Counted from the stretch's first letter, positions 43,090 through 55,019 are shown. The stretch: 64,000 bases of DNA from Russula earlei (GCA_025769875.1 JAGFNK010000240.1:1-64000); one strand, 5' to 3'. The notes: a model not told the origin generated them from the letters alone. Made by a program: numbers and translations.

Positions 43090-46015
43090 ATGGACAACAA
43101 AATCGATAAACGTATCCGGCGTGACCAGGAGGACCGTCTCGACAGGCTCTCCTCCCAAGACCATCAGCTCTCCTCCTTCCCGTCACAACCCGCGCACACT
43201 CTCCATTCCTCACGGAATGGCCCCATCACCCCTCGGCCTGACGGACCTTCCAGCGGATACTCCCTCATGGTCGCCGGACAGGCAACAGGAAAAACCGCCT
43301 TCCTCCGCCTCCTTCTAGACACCAGCGAAATTGCGTCAACCACCACTCAGGACCAGCTCGCATCCGTCGCCAAGTTCGTCCAGGGTTGTGCTGGCCACAC
43401 CTCCCACATCCGCACAGTCTCGTTCGACATTGACTTGGACCCTCCCGAACTCGGCCAGCTTCAATCCGTCTCCCTCACCCTAACGGACACCCCGTCCTTG
43501 GACATCAGGGACGAGTCAGCTTCCGAGAGGCTTCTCTCTGACATTCTCCGGCACGTCGAGACAAAGTTCTCCGAATCCTTGGAAGACGTGCGTCTCCTCT
43601 CACACAATCCTCCCATGACCTTTGCCCACTCATCCGCTCCCACAGGAGTATAAAGCTCGAATAGGCGACCATCACATCCACTTGTATGCCCCCAGTTCTC
43701 CCCTCCCGGCGCCTCGCTCCTCTTCCTTTCCCATGCACTGACCAGCCGAGTTTTTCCTCACAGGTGCATTTATTTCTTGGATCCTGATGGTATTATCCCT
43801 CCGTCTGCCATCCGCCCTCCGGCCCCCCTCCTTCCCCGCACGCACACCAACAATGTGTCACAATCCGATGTCGAACCTGTCATTCTCGAACCCCCGGTCA
43901 CCACTAATCCGCTCCTCCGTCGACCGGTCCTACCCCAAGCGGAGATCAACGTAATTCGCGCGCTGTCTTCCCGAGTTAACGTTTTGCCCGTTATCGCCCG
44001 AGCGGACACTCTCACCAATGATCGACTCGCGGCCATAAAAATGGCCATACGACATGATTTGGCAGAGGCGGGCATCGGGTTCGGAATATTTGACCTTGAT
44101 ACGCACCCACCGTCCAATGGTGACAACAAAGCGTTCAATGGCCTTTCCAACGGATCTTCGTCCTCGCCTGGCAGCTCTTCGCCTACCTCCCCCGTCACCC
44201 CTTCCTTCCTGCGACTTCCATACGCCCTGATTTCTCCAGACTGTTATTCTCATAGTGATGGCGTCAACCGCCCGGCTTTGGCACGCCATGAACTTGTGCT
44301 CCAATACACTCCTGGTCGTCCCCCATCTCCTAATGCCCTCCCAAACAAACTGATCCGTGGAAAATTCACGCGCAGCTATCGCTGGGGTTTTCTCGACGTC
44401 CTTGATCCCAATCATTCCGACTTCCTTCCTCTTCGACAAGCGATTTATCATCATATGCAGGTGAGAGCGGCTTTTGAACGGACTCGTTGTCTGGGTTTAA
44501 CATCGTCCTCTTTAGACGTTACAGAAGTATACGCGCGAGTATCTGTATGATAAATTCAGGATGGAATACATGATGCAGCATCACCCTGGTGAAAGCCGGG
44601 CTGTACAAGTCAACGGACCATTGCCACCGCTTTCCAACAGTCGACCAATCCTTAACATAGATTCTCCTCTCCTGCACTCTGGTCTATCTCGTCACGCTGC
44701 AATCACTGCGTCTCGTCAACTGCCTGTGGTCGATGCCCATGTCCCGACCATCAATTCAGCTTTGTCGGATTCGGGCCAAGAGAATAACAGGGCATCCACA
44801 AGTCAGTCGTTTCATAGGATCGGGAACCGTTTGTGACTAATGGGATCGCGCTTACTCCCTCCAGAAGCGAACCGGCAGCGCGCCAAAAAAATCACTGTCG
44901 CATGCAACTTTTGTCGCTGTGAGAATTCCTACAACTCCACCTCTGGATATGTTTCTCTGACGTTCTGTACTCACAGCACGCAAATTAAAATGTGATGGTG
45001 GACGACCCGCCTGTCATCAATGCCTCAAGAGGTCAAATGCATGCGATTACATGGTACCCCAGAAGCGACGCGGTGGCATGCGCCAGAGACGGAATCTGAT
45101 CAACAGTGACAGTGAAGGCGCCAGTGGCGACGAGCGTTCGGTCGAGATAGAGCCGTCGGCATCTCCAGAGGCCGTGCCTAAACCTTTGGCTCGCGTCGCG
45201 CCGGATCGGGAGCTTCCACCCCTAGACGTCATTCAACAGCAGTCTACCTTTGGGAAGCACGAGGACATGCCGGCCTTAAAACTTCAGCAATTTCCTCAAC
45301 ACAAGTCAGAGCAGGTGCTGGCTACGTCCCTGGAGAGGCGGGGAGTGCCGTTCATGGATGCTGATCGCCCTGGTGGCCAGTTACCTCCCATCGCGCTCTC
45401 GCCTCCATCTGGCATCAATGCGAGTGCGCCACCGCTGTTGGCCTCGATCAGAGCTCCAGAAGAAACTGCAATGTCATCGCTTTCTTCTGGGCATCAGGCA
45501 CCCGAGGTTGCAACACAACGGAAGCGCGTGCCAACCGTTTCCGCGAGAGGCAACCGATCATCGTCGAATTACGGACCGAAAGTGGTTGCATGCAATCACT
45601 GCAGGGGTACGTAAACCAGAGGGGTAAACATGGCGACGGGAGCACTCATTGAACCAAAAACACCGTTTTTCCAGCGCGAAAGACAAAATGCGACGGTGGC
45701 CATCCGACGTGCTCGAGTTGCGCGCGACGGTCGCTGACCTGCAACTACGTGAACGACCCGAATGTACCGGGCGGGCCGAGGCGGAAGGGCAGCACGACAG
45801 CGTCCGAGCCAGCATCCGCCGCGTCGAGCGGGCCAGTGTCAGCGGGACCATCCTCTGCAGCGTCGGTGTCGGCGACCGGGCATCACATACACGAGGATGA
45901 GCGGAGGGATTGGGAGGGTGAAAGGGAACGAGTAGAAAACCAACCTCCGTCGAAGCGGATCCGGGTAGAGGGCGGGTCGACGACTTCGACGGTCGCAGTT
46001 CTTGGGATTCCTTGA
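43090..46015 (+). CDS. Predicted fusion: septin-like GTPase joined to two Zn2Cys6 clusters
   Basis: Seven exons (43090-43587, 43646-43683, 43764-44460, 44516-44801, 44865-44918, 44977-45606, 45675-46015) total 2,544 bases, exactly 847 residues plus stop. The first half is septin-like: SLMVAGQATGKTAFLRLLLD (P-loop), TLTDTPSLDI (G3), HHIHLCIYFLDPDG, RVNVLPVIARADTLTNDRLA (G4 region), then YRWGFLDVLDPNHSDFLPLR and YTREYLYDKFR. The frame then continues without a stop through MEYMMQHHPGESRAVQ and PLPPLSNSRPILNIDSPLL to two zinc clusters, CNFCRSRKLKCDGGRPACHQC and, 200 residues on, CNHCRARKTKCDGGHPTCSSC, each C-x2-C-x6-C-x6-C-x2-C-x6-C. Both clusters carry a phase-1 intron at the same codon. The alternative is two genes, the second starting at ATG 44561; but that ATG lies within septin-homologous sequence and there is no septin stop codon. 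Confidence 0.7.
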
Positions 46016-46323
46016 GTCGACGGGGAGGGAGATTGGCTTGTCACTGTTCACGTTCACTTTGTTTTCTTTCCTCTTCACCTGTTCCCAGCGACGAGTGTGC
46101 GCGTACCGCGTGAGCGACGGCGTGGTAAAAAGCCGTGTTATGTAATGTATAACTAAATCAGGGTTGCCGTTTCCGCATTCTCTCTTTGGTGTGCCTTTGC
46201 TGCCTTTTTCACTACCGCCGCGCCGCTCCTTATTCTCCTCCTTTCAAATCGAACCCTCTCCCTCTCCTTCCTTTTTCTTTTATATTTATCACAATCCTAT
46301 ACCCCTCCTTTCTCCTTTCTTCC

Positions 46324-48452
46324 ATGTTCCGCAGCTTCCGCAAGAAAGCGGTGAAGGAGCTTGTCGAAGAGCCTGTCCGCAAGACTTCACTCCCAGATAT
46401 CACCTCTCAGGATGTTCAGTGGCCGGAAGACCTTGTCGATATCGCTGCTATTCGCCATACGCCTCCTCCGGAACCCCAACTTCAAGGTGCCGCTCCTATC
46501 TCCTTCCAACCAGTTGAACCCGGCACCACTTCATTTCACAAACCCTTTCGTCGCTTTCCAGGACGTTCTCATGACGGCGGGGACCGTTCCATCTCTTCGA
46601 TATACATGTCTCATCCACCCTCAGCTTTTCATACACCTTCGGGGCCAATGCCTCGTGTAGGCCAGCGTCGCACCCGCGTGCCACCCAAATTCAATCTTAT
46701 GGTCAGTCTGTACTCTCGCGTCACCGTCGCGTCGTGCCAGACTCATCGAGGTGACCTAGGTTGCTGGCGCTCAAGGCACCGGCAAGACATCCCTCATGCG
46801 TCTTCTCCTCGACACTGCGGACATCTCCTCCACCGCCACCGCTGAACAACGCGAGTCATTTGATCGCTTCATGCGTGGCGGCGTCAAGGCTACCCTGCGC
46901 ATTCAATCCGCTACGATAGACATTCACGAATCCCGTTTCGACCGGGTGTTGCTTTCTGCGATCGATACGCCTGGCTTGGACTTCCAGCAGGGCCGTGAGC
47001 TCAAACTGGAGCGGCAGGTGTCTAACATCATGAAGTATCTCGACGGTCTCTACGCCGATACTATGAGCGAGGTTCGTTGCCCTGGGATCTCGTTCGTTTG
47101 TGGGAAATGAACTCTTTGTTCCCAGGAATCCAAGGTCGTGCGACAAAGTAAGGGTGACGAGCACGTCCACCTGTGAGTAACAGTTCCTGCATCTTTCGCG
47201 AGCACTTCATTAGATTTTTCACAGCTGTATCTACCTCATCGATCCGGCCTCCATTGTGTCATCCACTGCTCATCGTCACCTCTTCCCTCACAAGACCCTT
47301 TCCAAGACAACCATATCTTTGCGGCATGCGGACGAAACCCCCCCGCTGACCGATGACGACGGCGACTCGGACGTTGACAGCGATAGCAACCCAGGTGGTT
47401 TGGCCATGTCACCCGCAGAGCTCCGCGTCATTCGACGGCTCGCACAACGCGTCAATGTGCTCCCCATTATCGGCCGCGCAGACTCCCTTACAGACGACAA
47501 ATTACGCGCTGTCAAGGCAACGGTCAAGCGCGAGCTTCATGAGGCTGGACTTGGATTTGGCGTATTTGCGCCTGAACCCTTGAAGTCCTCGGGGGCTTCT
47601 TTTTCTAGGGTCAATGGCGCTCTGACAGCAGATGAAAATTTCTCTTCGAGCGTCAATGGAAATGGGGACATATCTGGTGACGCCGCCGAGTCCGAATCCG
47701 AGTCGGACGATGAGGACGACACTCATTCTCCGCGGAACGTCATCACGCTACGTAGTGGGCGGCAGAGTGCTCCACCCCGCCGGTCGCGCTCTCGCTCGCG
47801 ACTCGAGCTCACTGAGGAAGTACGTGAGCCGCAATCACCTGACCCCTTTGACCCCGAAAGTGTCGCGAATGTGCGTTTCTCCGCAACAACTGTCGCGCGG
47901 TCAGATCTTTCTCCGCTTCTGCCTTTCGCAATAATTGCACCCGAAAAATACCGCTGGCACCGTCCTAAGCCCGCGGCTGAGGCGAGCGTTATGGACGCCG
48001 CATCCGAGAATGCCCAGCTTCCCGTATCAAACTCTGATTCACCTATCACACCTGCCGGGAAAGGGCAATCTTTACCTCATGCGACTTCGCCCCCGGATGA
48101 CCTGAAGGGAGTGTTCGTACGGCGGTTCCGATGGGGTACGGTCGATGTACTGGACCCAACACACTGCGACTTCGCTGCACTGCGCACTGCTGTGCTGTCT
48201 ACCCACATGAAGGTATTTCCTTCACGTCTTCTGGTGTTCGTCTCAAGATATGAGGTGGCTCATATATTATGATCAGGTTCTCAAGACGCACACGCGCGAA
48301 GTTTTATATGAACAATTCCGTACAGAAAAACTGCTTGCGCGACGTGCTACTCGGAAGATTGGGGAGGAGCAGACAAAAAAACTGCTTGAAGGTGTGTCAA
48401 TTAATTTTCTTCTCGTCCACCTTTAACTCCCCGTCCAGATCTAGGGCTGTGA
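46324..48452 (+). CDS. Septin-like GTPase, paralogue of the upstream septin-like domain
   Basis: Six exons (46324-46701, 46760-47071, 47126-47172, 47225-48212, 48277-48391, 48439-48452) give 617 residues in frame. The N-terminus MFRSFRKKAVKELVEEP leads to the P-loop FNLMVAGAQGTGKTSLMRLL (GxxxxGKT), G3 LSAIDTPGLDF, HVHLCIYLIDP, and G4-like LAQRVNVLPIIGRADSLTDD (septins usually have AKAD). A long acidic/Ser-rich insert (about residues 330-450) follows, then RRFRWGTVDVLDPTHCDFAAL, THTREVLYEQFRTEKLL and the end LLEDLGL. It is longer and more divergent than core septins and lacks an obvious long C-terminal coiled coil. Septins form filaments at the bud neck or hyphal septum; whether this one polymerises is unknown. 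It stands 308 bp downstream of the fusion gene, same strand. Confidence 0.8.
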
Positions 48453-48973
48453 TCATTTTTGGCTGGTTTTGAATAGTTTCTTGTCTTAGTCAACATCTGG
48501 ATACCGTCTACTCCTCCAACAGTCTACACCTCCCAACTTTCAACATCCTCTCCCCCCCTCCCTTCCTGTCATTGCCTCTTGATCTATGTTCACTCTCTTA
48601 TAGCCTCTTGTTTACCTACCGTGTTCTTCTTATCCCTATCTTAGCTCCACAGCCGCCATCTCGTGTCATGGCTGCTTCGCTCCCGTTGCTGTAGTTACTA
48701 TGTTCCTTCGTAGGGCACCGAGATTACTGACGTTCTAGAAATTGGGAAGCATTGACTGCGTAACTCACAAGGCTTGACGTCCGCGCAAAATTTGAACAGT
48801 ATACAGTATAGCACCCAATGCCCCGCCACGCCTTGGTAAAGAGAAATAGTAGCGAATGGTGCGATGCTTGCTTGCTTTGCCGTACGTTCTGGCACCAAGC
48901 ACGAGCCAGCGGAGACTTTCGATATTCTAAACACGCCATTTGAACAACGATCGCAATGGCCAAGTAGTCACTT
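48453..48973. other. Convergent intergenic region (521 bp)
   Basis: It holds the 3' flanks of the septin-like gene (plus) and chorismate mutase (minus); pyrimidine-rich at about 48540-48640. No gene seen. Confidence 0.45.
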
Positions 48974-50086
48974 CTAATACTTTTGGTTTGCGAGTTTATC
49001 TATCTCTTCCTGCGACATCCCATCCAACCTTTGAAGCAAGTATTCAACCTGGACCCTAGTTACCCGTCGAGCCAAGCCTGTGCAAGACGACCGCGTACCT
49101 CGACTTCCTTTGTTAGTGGGATGATGTAGCTTTCGTATAGGTCCACAACACAATCGACGTCGATTTTTCCTTTGGTCGTGCAGTTGGGCAACGGCTCGCC
49201 ATCGCTGGCGAAATCCTGCGCGTAGAGCATCGCTTTCTTCCGGAGGCGTATCAGCAAGCGGTGTTCGACGTCAGGCTTCGTGATAAGAGCAGCGAGCCTT
49301 TCGCTGTCACCGCTCTGGATGTGAGGAATGAAAACGGCGGGGTCTTGCCTGAACTTTGACTCGGACACAAATTTGCCTGGAGATCGTACAAAGGGGAGGA
49401 GCATCGGAGGACAGAACGGTAGACGGAAGGAGATGACGGACCGTAGTGGACACGTTTGGAGATAGCCTGGAGCACCTCGACATCGACGGTCGCGGCCGAG
49501 CCATAGTTCCCATCGTCCTCGAGTTCGTCGTCGCCGTTGATGCCCCTTGAACGTTTCAGGGACGCCAGGGCGAGGGACGCCTGGGTGGTGATGCGCGGCA
49601 CAATTGAACGTATATAGAAGGAGAGGATGGACGCGTTAACGTTCACGGTGTTCGGGTAGAGGATGGGGGGATACTCGGATGGGGGAATGATGGGATCCGG
49701 CAGCCCTGCAGTGAAAGGGTATTCGTCCGGGCTGTTTTACATCAGACGCCAAAGGAAGCCTCCGCGATGAGATGGCACTGGCCTTGTGTACCTCCGCGCC
49801 TTTGCTTCGACCCGAGGTGAGTGACCTGGGCGCGAGACAGGGGAGAACCTGGGCGGGGCGCACCATGGAAAATCTCCGTTTCTTTCAAGAACCACTCGAG
49901 CCAACTCCCGTAAAACGGAAGAGCCTCGAGCTCCTTGAAGACGCCGCGTTCGTAGATCTTGGGGTTGTGAGCAAACTGGGCACGTTCTATGAGAGAAAAT
50001 ATGATCGTGTCTTCGAGGCGGTTGAGGATGGACCTGATCCTCTCCAGAGAGAGTGGATCTTTTGCGAGCGTATAGTTAGCCTGCAT
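48974..50086 (-). CDS. ARO7: Chorismate mutase (AroQ eukaryotic type)
   Basis: Five exons (50086-49864, 49804-49783, 49731-49442, 49376-49099, 49048-48974) give 295 residues in frame. The enzyme rearranges chorismate to prephenate for Phe and Tyr synthesis. Motifs: [129 protein letters not shown] and [21 protein letters not shown]. The Arg, Lys and Glu positions of the all-helical active site lie in these conserved blocks. The second exon is only 22 bases, and the following intron uses a GC donor (GCCAGT, 49777-49782). Ends with DKLANQKY. Intact and slightly longer than yeast Aro7 (256). Confidence 0.92.
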
Positions 50087-50551
50087 GACAGTGGTTCGGA
50101 TCCTCTCGAGCGGGAGATGGCAGCGTCGTCCGGTTTTTGTGGTTTGCCAGTGGGCGTGCTCCCCCATTCACCCTCGGCAGAGAGCAGGGACAGGGAAGAT
50201 TAGCCGACGTCGCCAGCCAGCCATTATAACTTCAGCCCCGGCCGTGCTACGAATCAGAGGCCGACCACCGACGAAGGGACGGTGACCGTCCACCCCTTGT
50301 GTGCAACTCGAGAAGGCATACCTTACCACCCACACGAAAATAGTCGTATCTTCTTCTGATCCTCAAACCGGCGGCTACGGTTATCGCATCGTACCTCCCC
50401 CCACCGCGATCTCCACGGAGCGCCTCAAGTCGTGCCTACGGGCGTTCAAGTTTCAAGAGTCGCGCTCCGCAGTCAATCACGCCTGTCTGTCAAGGTCCAG
50501 CCCGGCTATCCACCTCGCAATATCTCTCAAGGACCTCATCTCTTTCGTCTC
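50087..50551. other. Divergent upstream region (465 bp) between chorismate mutase and the DHHC gene
   Basis: It should contain both promoters. Open frames across it are shadows without domains. Confidence 0.4.
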
Positions 50552-52031
50552 ATGCCCGGTTCTTGCCCCGCATTCGTCTTTGCTTGTTTTAAACGCGTCG
50601 AACGCTTCGGGGATAGGCTCACAGGAGCCGCCGGGCCATTCTTCGTCGCCGCTGCGGCTCTCCTTTTCGTCGCCGGAACACTTTGCTTCCGTGTGTCTCC
50701 TCCTTCTTTCTTCTACCTTCGCGACTGCCTTGCGACAGCTAACCGAACCGCCTAGTCGATGTCATTCTCCCGACCATTCCGTGGCCATGGCTCTCCGTCG
50801 GCCCGTGCATGCTGATCATCATCAACCTATTCGCCCATTATTACTTTGTCTGTACTGTATCCCCAGGCTTTGCAGGCGATTCCCCGCAGCGTGTCGGCAA
50901 CGGCTTCATTTGGGCAAAGAAACGTCGCACGCATGGTAGATTCTTGACCAACGGCGTTTATTGGTCTTCGCACATGAACGTAACACCGGCGTCTACGACC
51001 AAGTGTCCCAAATGTGGTGAGACCAAACCCGAGGTGAAGTAGGATGTCGTGGTCCGGAATATTGTCTTACCTCCAAATATCTCTCAGAGGACACACCACT
51101 GTCGAGTGTGTAATCGCTGCGTGGTGAAGTATGACCACCATTGCCCAGTGCGTGAATATTCATATCCCTTTCCAGTCCCTTCCTCACTTGTTTTGCTTAG
51201 TGTGTGTCGTATCTATATTCAACTCTGTACATTATTCAACCCCCGCAGGGATAAACCAGTGTGTTGGCCTCTATAACGAACGTCATTTCGTCTTGTTCAT
51301 GTCCGTGTTCACGTACCCTGTTTACTGTGTTCCATCTGAGAGGTATTTTTTCAGGGCATACGTCACGTTGGCTACCTTCTGCTTTGTTGTTTTAGGCTGG
51401 TCACATCTATTTGTAGCTTTAGGATTTGAATTTAATGTGAGTCCAAATTTCATGTGTCATCTCTTGTGTGTTTAATCACAGTCTTTCTAGGACACGTGGG
51501 AACACCGAGTATCGCCTATTCTTTTCACTATCATCTACCTCCTTTGCATCGTGATGTGCCTAGCCATCGCAACTATGCTCGCATGGCAGCTGTGGAGCGT
51601 CGCCATTGGAGAGACGGCTGTAGAAAGTTATGATCATGAATACTATCGGAAAATTGCCACATCTCGAGGAGAAGTGCGCCTTGAATGTAATTACCTCCGA
51701 AGCCCGTCTGACGACTCTCACAGACATTTCAAAATTCTTATGACCTTGGGTTCGTTCTCTTATTGTTATGAGACCTTCTCCCTCCAAACCCACTTCCACA
51801 GAAAGTTAAGGAACCTCCAACTCTTTTTTAACGTCGGAATAGACGGATAGTACGTATCTTTTACCCTTACCTCTTCTATGACTTACCGTGGGCAGCCCTA
51901 TTTACACACTATTTCTCCCCTTCCGAGTACCGCCATACACTAATGGTCGCTCTTGGGCGCGCAGGCCCGGACTCGAACGCCATCATGGGGTTCATGTAGG
52001 GGAGGAGCTCACTGATGAGGAAGATAACTGA
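50552..52031 (+). CDS. DHHC-type protein S-acyltransferase (palmitoyltransferase)
   Basis: The start MPGSCPAFVFACFKRVERFG is followed by membrane segment PFFVAAAALLFVAGTLCF, then WPWLSVGPCMLIIINLFAHY, and NVTPASTTKCPKCGETKPE spliced to RTHHCRVCNRCVVKYDHHCP (catalytic DHHC, zinc Cys/His). INQCVGLYNERHFVLFM, membrane segments YVTLATFCFVVLGWSHLFVA and PILFTIIYLLCIVMCLAIAT, then the conserved NSYDLG and NVGIDGYPIYTLFLPF follow, ending EELTDEEDN. About 330 residues, four membrane segments, eight or so exons. The usual Trp after DHHCP is not readable: with the GTGCGT donor the frame breaks, while a donor four bases later (GTGAAT) restores frame and gives PVR in place of PW. It would palmitoylate cytosolic-face cysteines in the secretory pathway membranes. 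Confidence 0.85.
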
Positions 52032-53496
52032 AGAATGTGGCGTACTTGAGACGGCCATGCGTGCGGGTCATATCACAGACTCCTAATAATCTATCTTGGT
52101 GAGCCTTCTGTCCTATTCCATCTCTTGCGCGGCACTTTGTTGCTTTGTGATGATAGTCTGCCGGGGCCAGATGACTCTTTGGGAACTGCCTCGTGCAGTT
52201 TTGGAAAGAGGCTTGATATATGTCCGGCTATTGATTGAGGTTGCCTCAAAAGATCTCAGTCGTCCTGATATTCATTCATACGCACGTTATACCACGAGGG
52301 GCGAATACTGACTCGTTAAGCATTAAGCAGGATCACGCCGCGAATCATACGCCCTGTCGGCTCTCCTTTCTTGTTTGATCTTTGACAACTTGAATGTAAC
52401 AATCCTGATAGTTCATCTGTTCGATGGTCTGAGCGAGTATTTTGATATCACGCTTGTCTTCACTCTGGGAAGGCCTCAGGCACGATGCAAGCGCGATGGC
52501 ACGCATGACTTTGCGGCCTTGGAAGGTGCTCTTATATTCATTCACCCGCTCGTTTCTCACCGGGTGTAAACCGCACGTCATTAATGGGAGGGAACTCATC
52601 TCCGCAATCTTACCCTTTTCTACCATGTAAACAACAGGCTCACTCCACTATCCCAATCAATCATGCGCATGAGACCAATTCGTGTATCCCTGACTGTGCT
52701 GCAGATATCACATCTGGGCGCCCCTCATGGGCGCCGAAATTTTGCGCGTGATGATCAATTGGTGCCGGTGCCATTGGCTCTTCCTGACTGTAGGTGCCTT
52801 GTCATGAGTCACACTACATTGGCTGTTCTCGATGACGAATGAGTGCGCCGAATCAGATGTCCAGCGCTAATCACCTCACAAAGTCTCGTCCAGATCACAA
52901 AATTGCTGCTCTGGAGGCGAACAGAGATCCAAATGGCAGCGAGTGGATCAACTGGGTTTCATGCCACCCACGGCCCTGGCGATCTTCCTGTGCGTCATTG
53001 GGATGATTCATAATTCTATTCCATCTCTCTCCTTCAGATTGCCCGCGAGCCAGCGGGTCTCGTCCTGACCGAGCTAAAGGTTTCGTCGGGGCGTCGGGGT
53101 AAATCTTCACCCTGTGTATGGGTGGGTGTGACGGACTGGACATTTGTCGCGCAACCTGCGACGCTCGACCCTGCAGAGACCCGAATACGATCACCTGGAG
53201 CAGACGGATGCTTCCTTAGCAAGCGACTCGGGCAGGGCAGGGCCTGAGCTTAGTGCACGAGGGGATGCTTGGATTTTTATGAATTTCGGTAAGGGGACTG
53301 CCCGGGCCCGAGGGGTCACCAAATGTGAAGTTCTGTAAATTTCAGATGATGAGTGATTGCTCGGGGCGGGGCGGGTAGTTTCCAAAATTGCGGCATGATG
53401 TGTTCACGGCCAGCGGTCCGAGAGAGCCGCCTCGCACGCGTAATTGTTCCTACCAGTACCTCTGCACATCCAGTCACCTGAACACGAGCGTATTCA
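52032..53496. other. Intergenic region (1.5 kb) without a recognisable gene
   Basis: Several 60-100-codon open frames occur on both strands (for example minus 52345-52626), but none shows a domain, a splice pattern or a convincing start. A small perfect inverted repeat, GGCGCCC/GGGCGCC, lies at about 52718-52736. Confidence 0.45.
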
Positions 53497-54328
53497 ATGG
53501 GCTACACACTTCCTTCATCTGACAGCCCCGCTGAGCGTGCACGTTCTCTCATCGCACGTAAGGAGACGATAGAGGCCGAACTCGAGGCACAAGGCTCGAT
53601 ACTCAGAGAAAATAATACGGACATGCGTCAGCCTCTCGTCGACCGCGAAGGTTTCCCGCGCGACGACCTCGATGTCTGGGCGGTGCGCCACGCGCGTGTA
53701 CGCATCATCGAGCTGAGAAACGATCTGGCTGCGCTCACGGACGAAATTGCCGCGACGCTTGCGACCGTCTATCCACGTTCGCCGTCACCGGCAGTGGAGG
53801 GCGAGGGTAGCACAGGTAGGGCTAGCGCCGCCTCTCCTGGAGGAGGGGGAACGCCAGCTGAGCTACTACCATTTGCGAGGGTGAACGGTGTTGCGCCAGG
53901 TAGCCCTGCTGCCGATGCGGTCCGTCCCTGTGTCCATTCGTGCGGCTGCGTCGTCGTCTTTTTTGCATCTAAAATCCCGTACGTGCTAGGGTATGCAACG
54001 AGAAGATTTGCTTGTGAAATTCGGAGGGCTACGACATCCACAGACGAACTTGCAAGGCCTTGCTGCTGTCGTGGCTGAAAATGAGAATGTACGACCTCGT
54101 TCGATGCCTGAACGCTGTAGTCCTTTCCTGACAACACGTTCACAGAAAGTGATCAGTGTGCTCGTGCGGCGGTCTGGGGTCGATGGCCTCACTGCCCTTA
54201 GGCTGATTCCGCGGCACGGCTGGGGCGGGCGCGGTTCATTGGGGTATTTCACTTGGACTGCAACGCAAACAAGTCGCCTTACTGACGCTGTTCATAGGTG
54301 TCACCTCGTTCCGTATGCGTCGCCGTAA
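53497..54328 (+). CDS. NAS2: 26S proteasome assembly chaperone, PSMD9/Nas2 type (PDZ domain)
   Basis: Four exons; about 215 residues. The N-terminal helical hairpin is MGYTLPSSDSPAERARSLIA, ARKETIEAELEAQGSIL, then PLVDREGFPRDDLDVWAVRH and ARVRIIELRNDLAALTDEI, which is diagnostic of the family. A Pro/Gly/Ser-rich linker leads to a PDZ domain: FARVNGVAPGSPAADA spliced to GMQREDLLVKFGGL, VISVLVRRSG, LIPRHGWGGRGSLG and the end CHLVPYASP. Nas2/p27 binds the C-tail of the Rpt5 ATPase during base assembly. Introns are near 53921-53991, 54088-54147 and 54242-54297. The gene is intact. Confidence 0.92.
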
Positions 54329-55019
54329 CATCTAATGACAAGTTGAGGGGTAGAGCTGGCGCCTCTTTGAACCTGGCCAAGATGCTATTCCGTATTTGCG
54401 AAGCCCTTGTGGGCAGTATCACTGAACATTGACCATTCTGTGCTCGTTGGAACACAAAATCATGTTGTGTGGCCGAACGATATGCTTTGAAAACGAGACT
54501 TGTCAGCGAGAACTACTTTCAAGATCCTAACTTTCAATAAGTCGCGACCTTCACACAATTTCTTTTCGGCAGTCCAAGTGTGTCCGGGGTGTTGACATGC
54601 ATACTATCTGCATCCAGATATTTCGTGCACTCACTCACCGCGTGCTTGACCTAAGGATGATATTCATCACACGTGAAGTAAGATGTAGACTACATAAAGA
54701 CGGAAGGACATGATGTTGACACCTGCCGAGTGGTTGCGTCATTCATTCATTACACCGGCCCGGTGCGAGCAATGTTATCAGTCAGCAAACCTCCGGGTTT
54801 GTCATCCTCGCTGCCCCCAAGTCCTTCAAAAGGACCGCCCTCGCTCGGCTTACACCAACGACCCAAGTTCATCGACACGTTATGTGAGTACTTTTTCCAC
54901 CCTTCACGCAGCTGTGACTTTTGGCGAAAAATCCCTATTGGAAAGGGGTGGATTGCTTCTCTCGGTCGAAGATGGTGCACGCAAGGCTGACCACCTTCCT
55001 TTTCATAACAGATTTCATA
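54329..55019. promoter_or_regulatory. Upstream region of RPL10 with a probable 5'-leader intron
   Basis: A good donor (GTGAGT at 54894) and acceptor (ACAG ending at 55011) flank a 118 bp stretch just before the uL16 start codon, a common arrangement in ribosomal protein genes. A CACGTG word occurs at 54670-54675. No coding gene was recognised between PSMD9 and RPL10. Confidence 0.45.

Noticed and set aside
43090..48452. Septin-like genes as AIG1 or dynamin-type GTPases
   Set aside because: The VNVLPxIxRADxLT block and the WGxxDVLDPxHxDF C-terminal block are septin features, not those families.
52345..52626. Minus-strand 93-codon open frame as a gene
   Set aside because: No domain, no splice context and no partner exons; kept only as part of the intergenic description.
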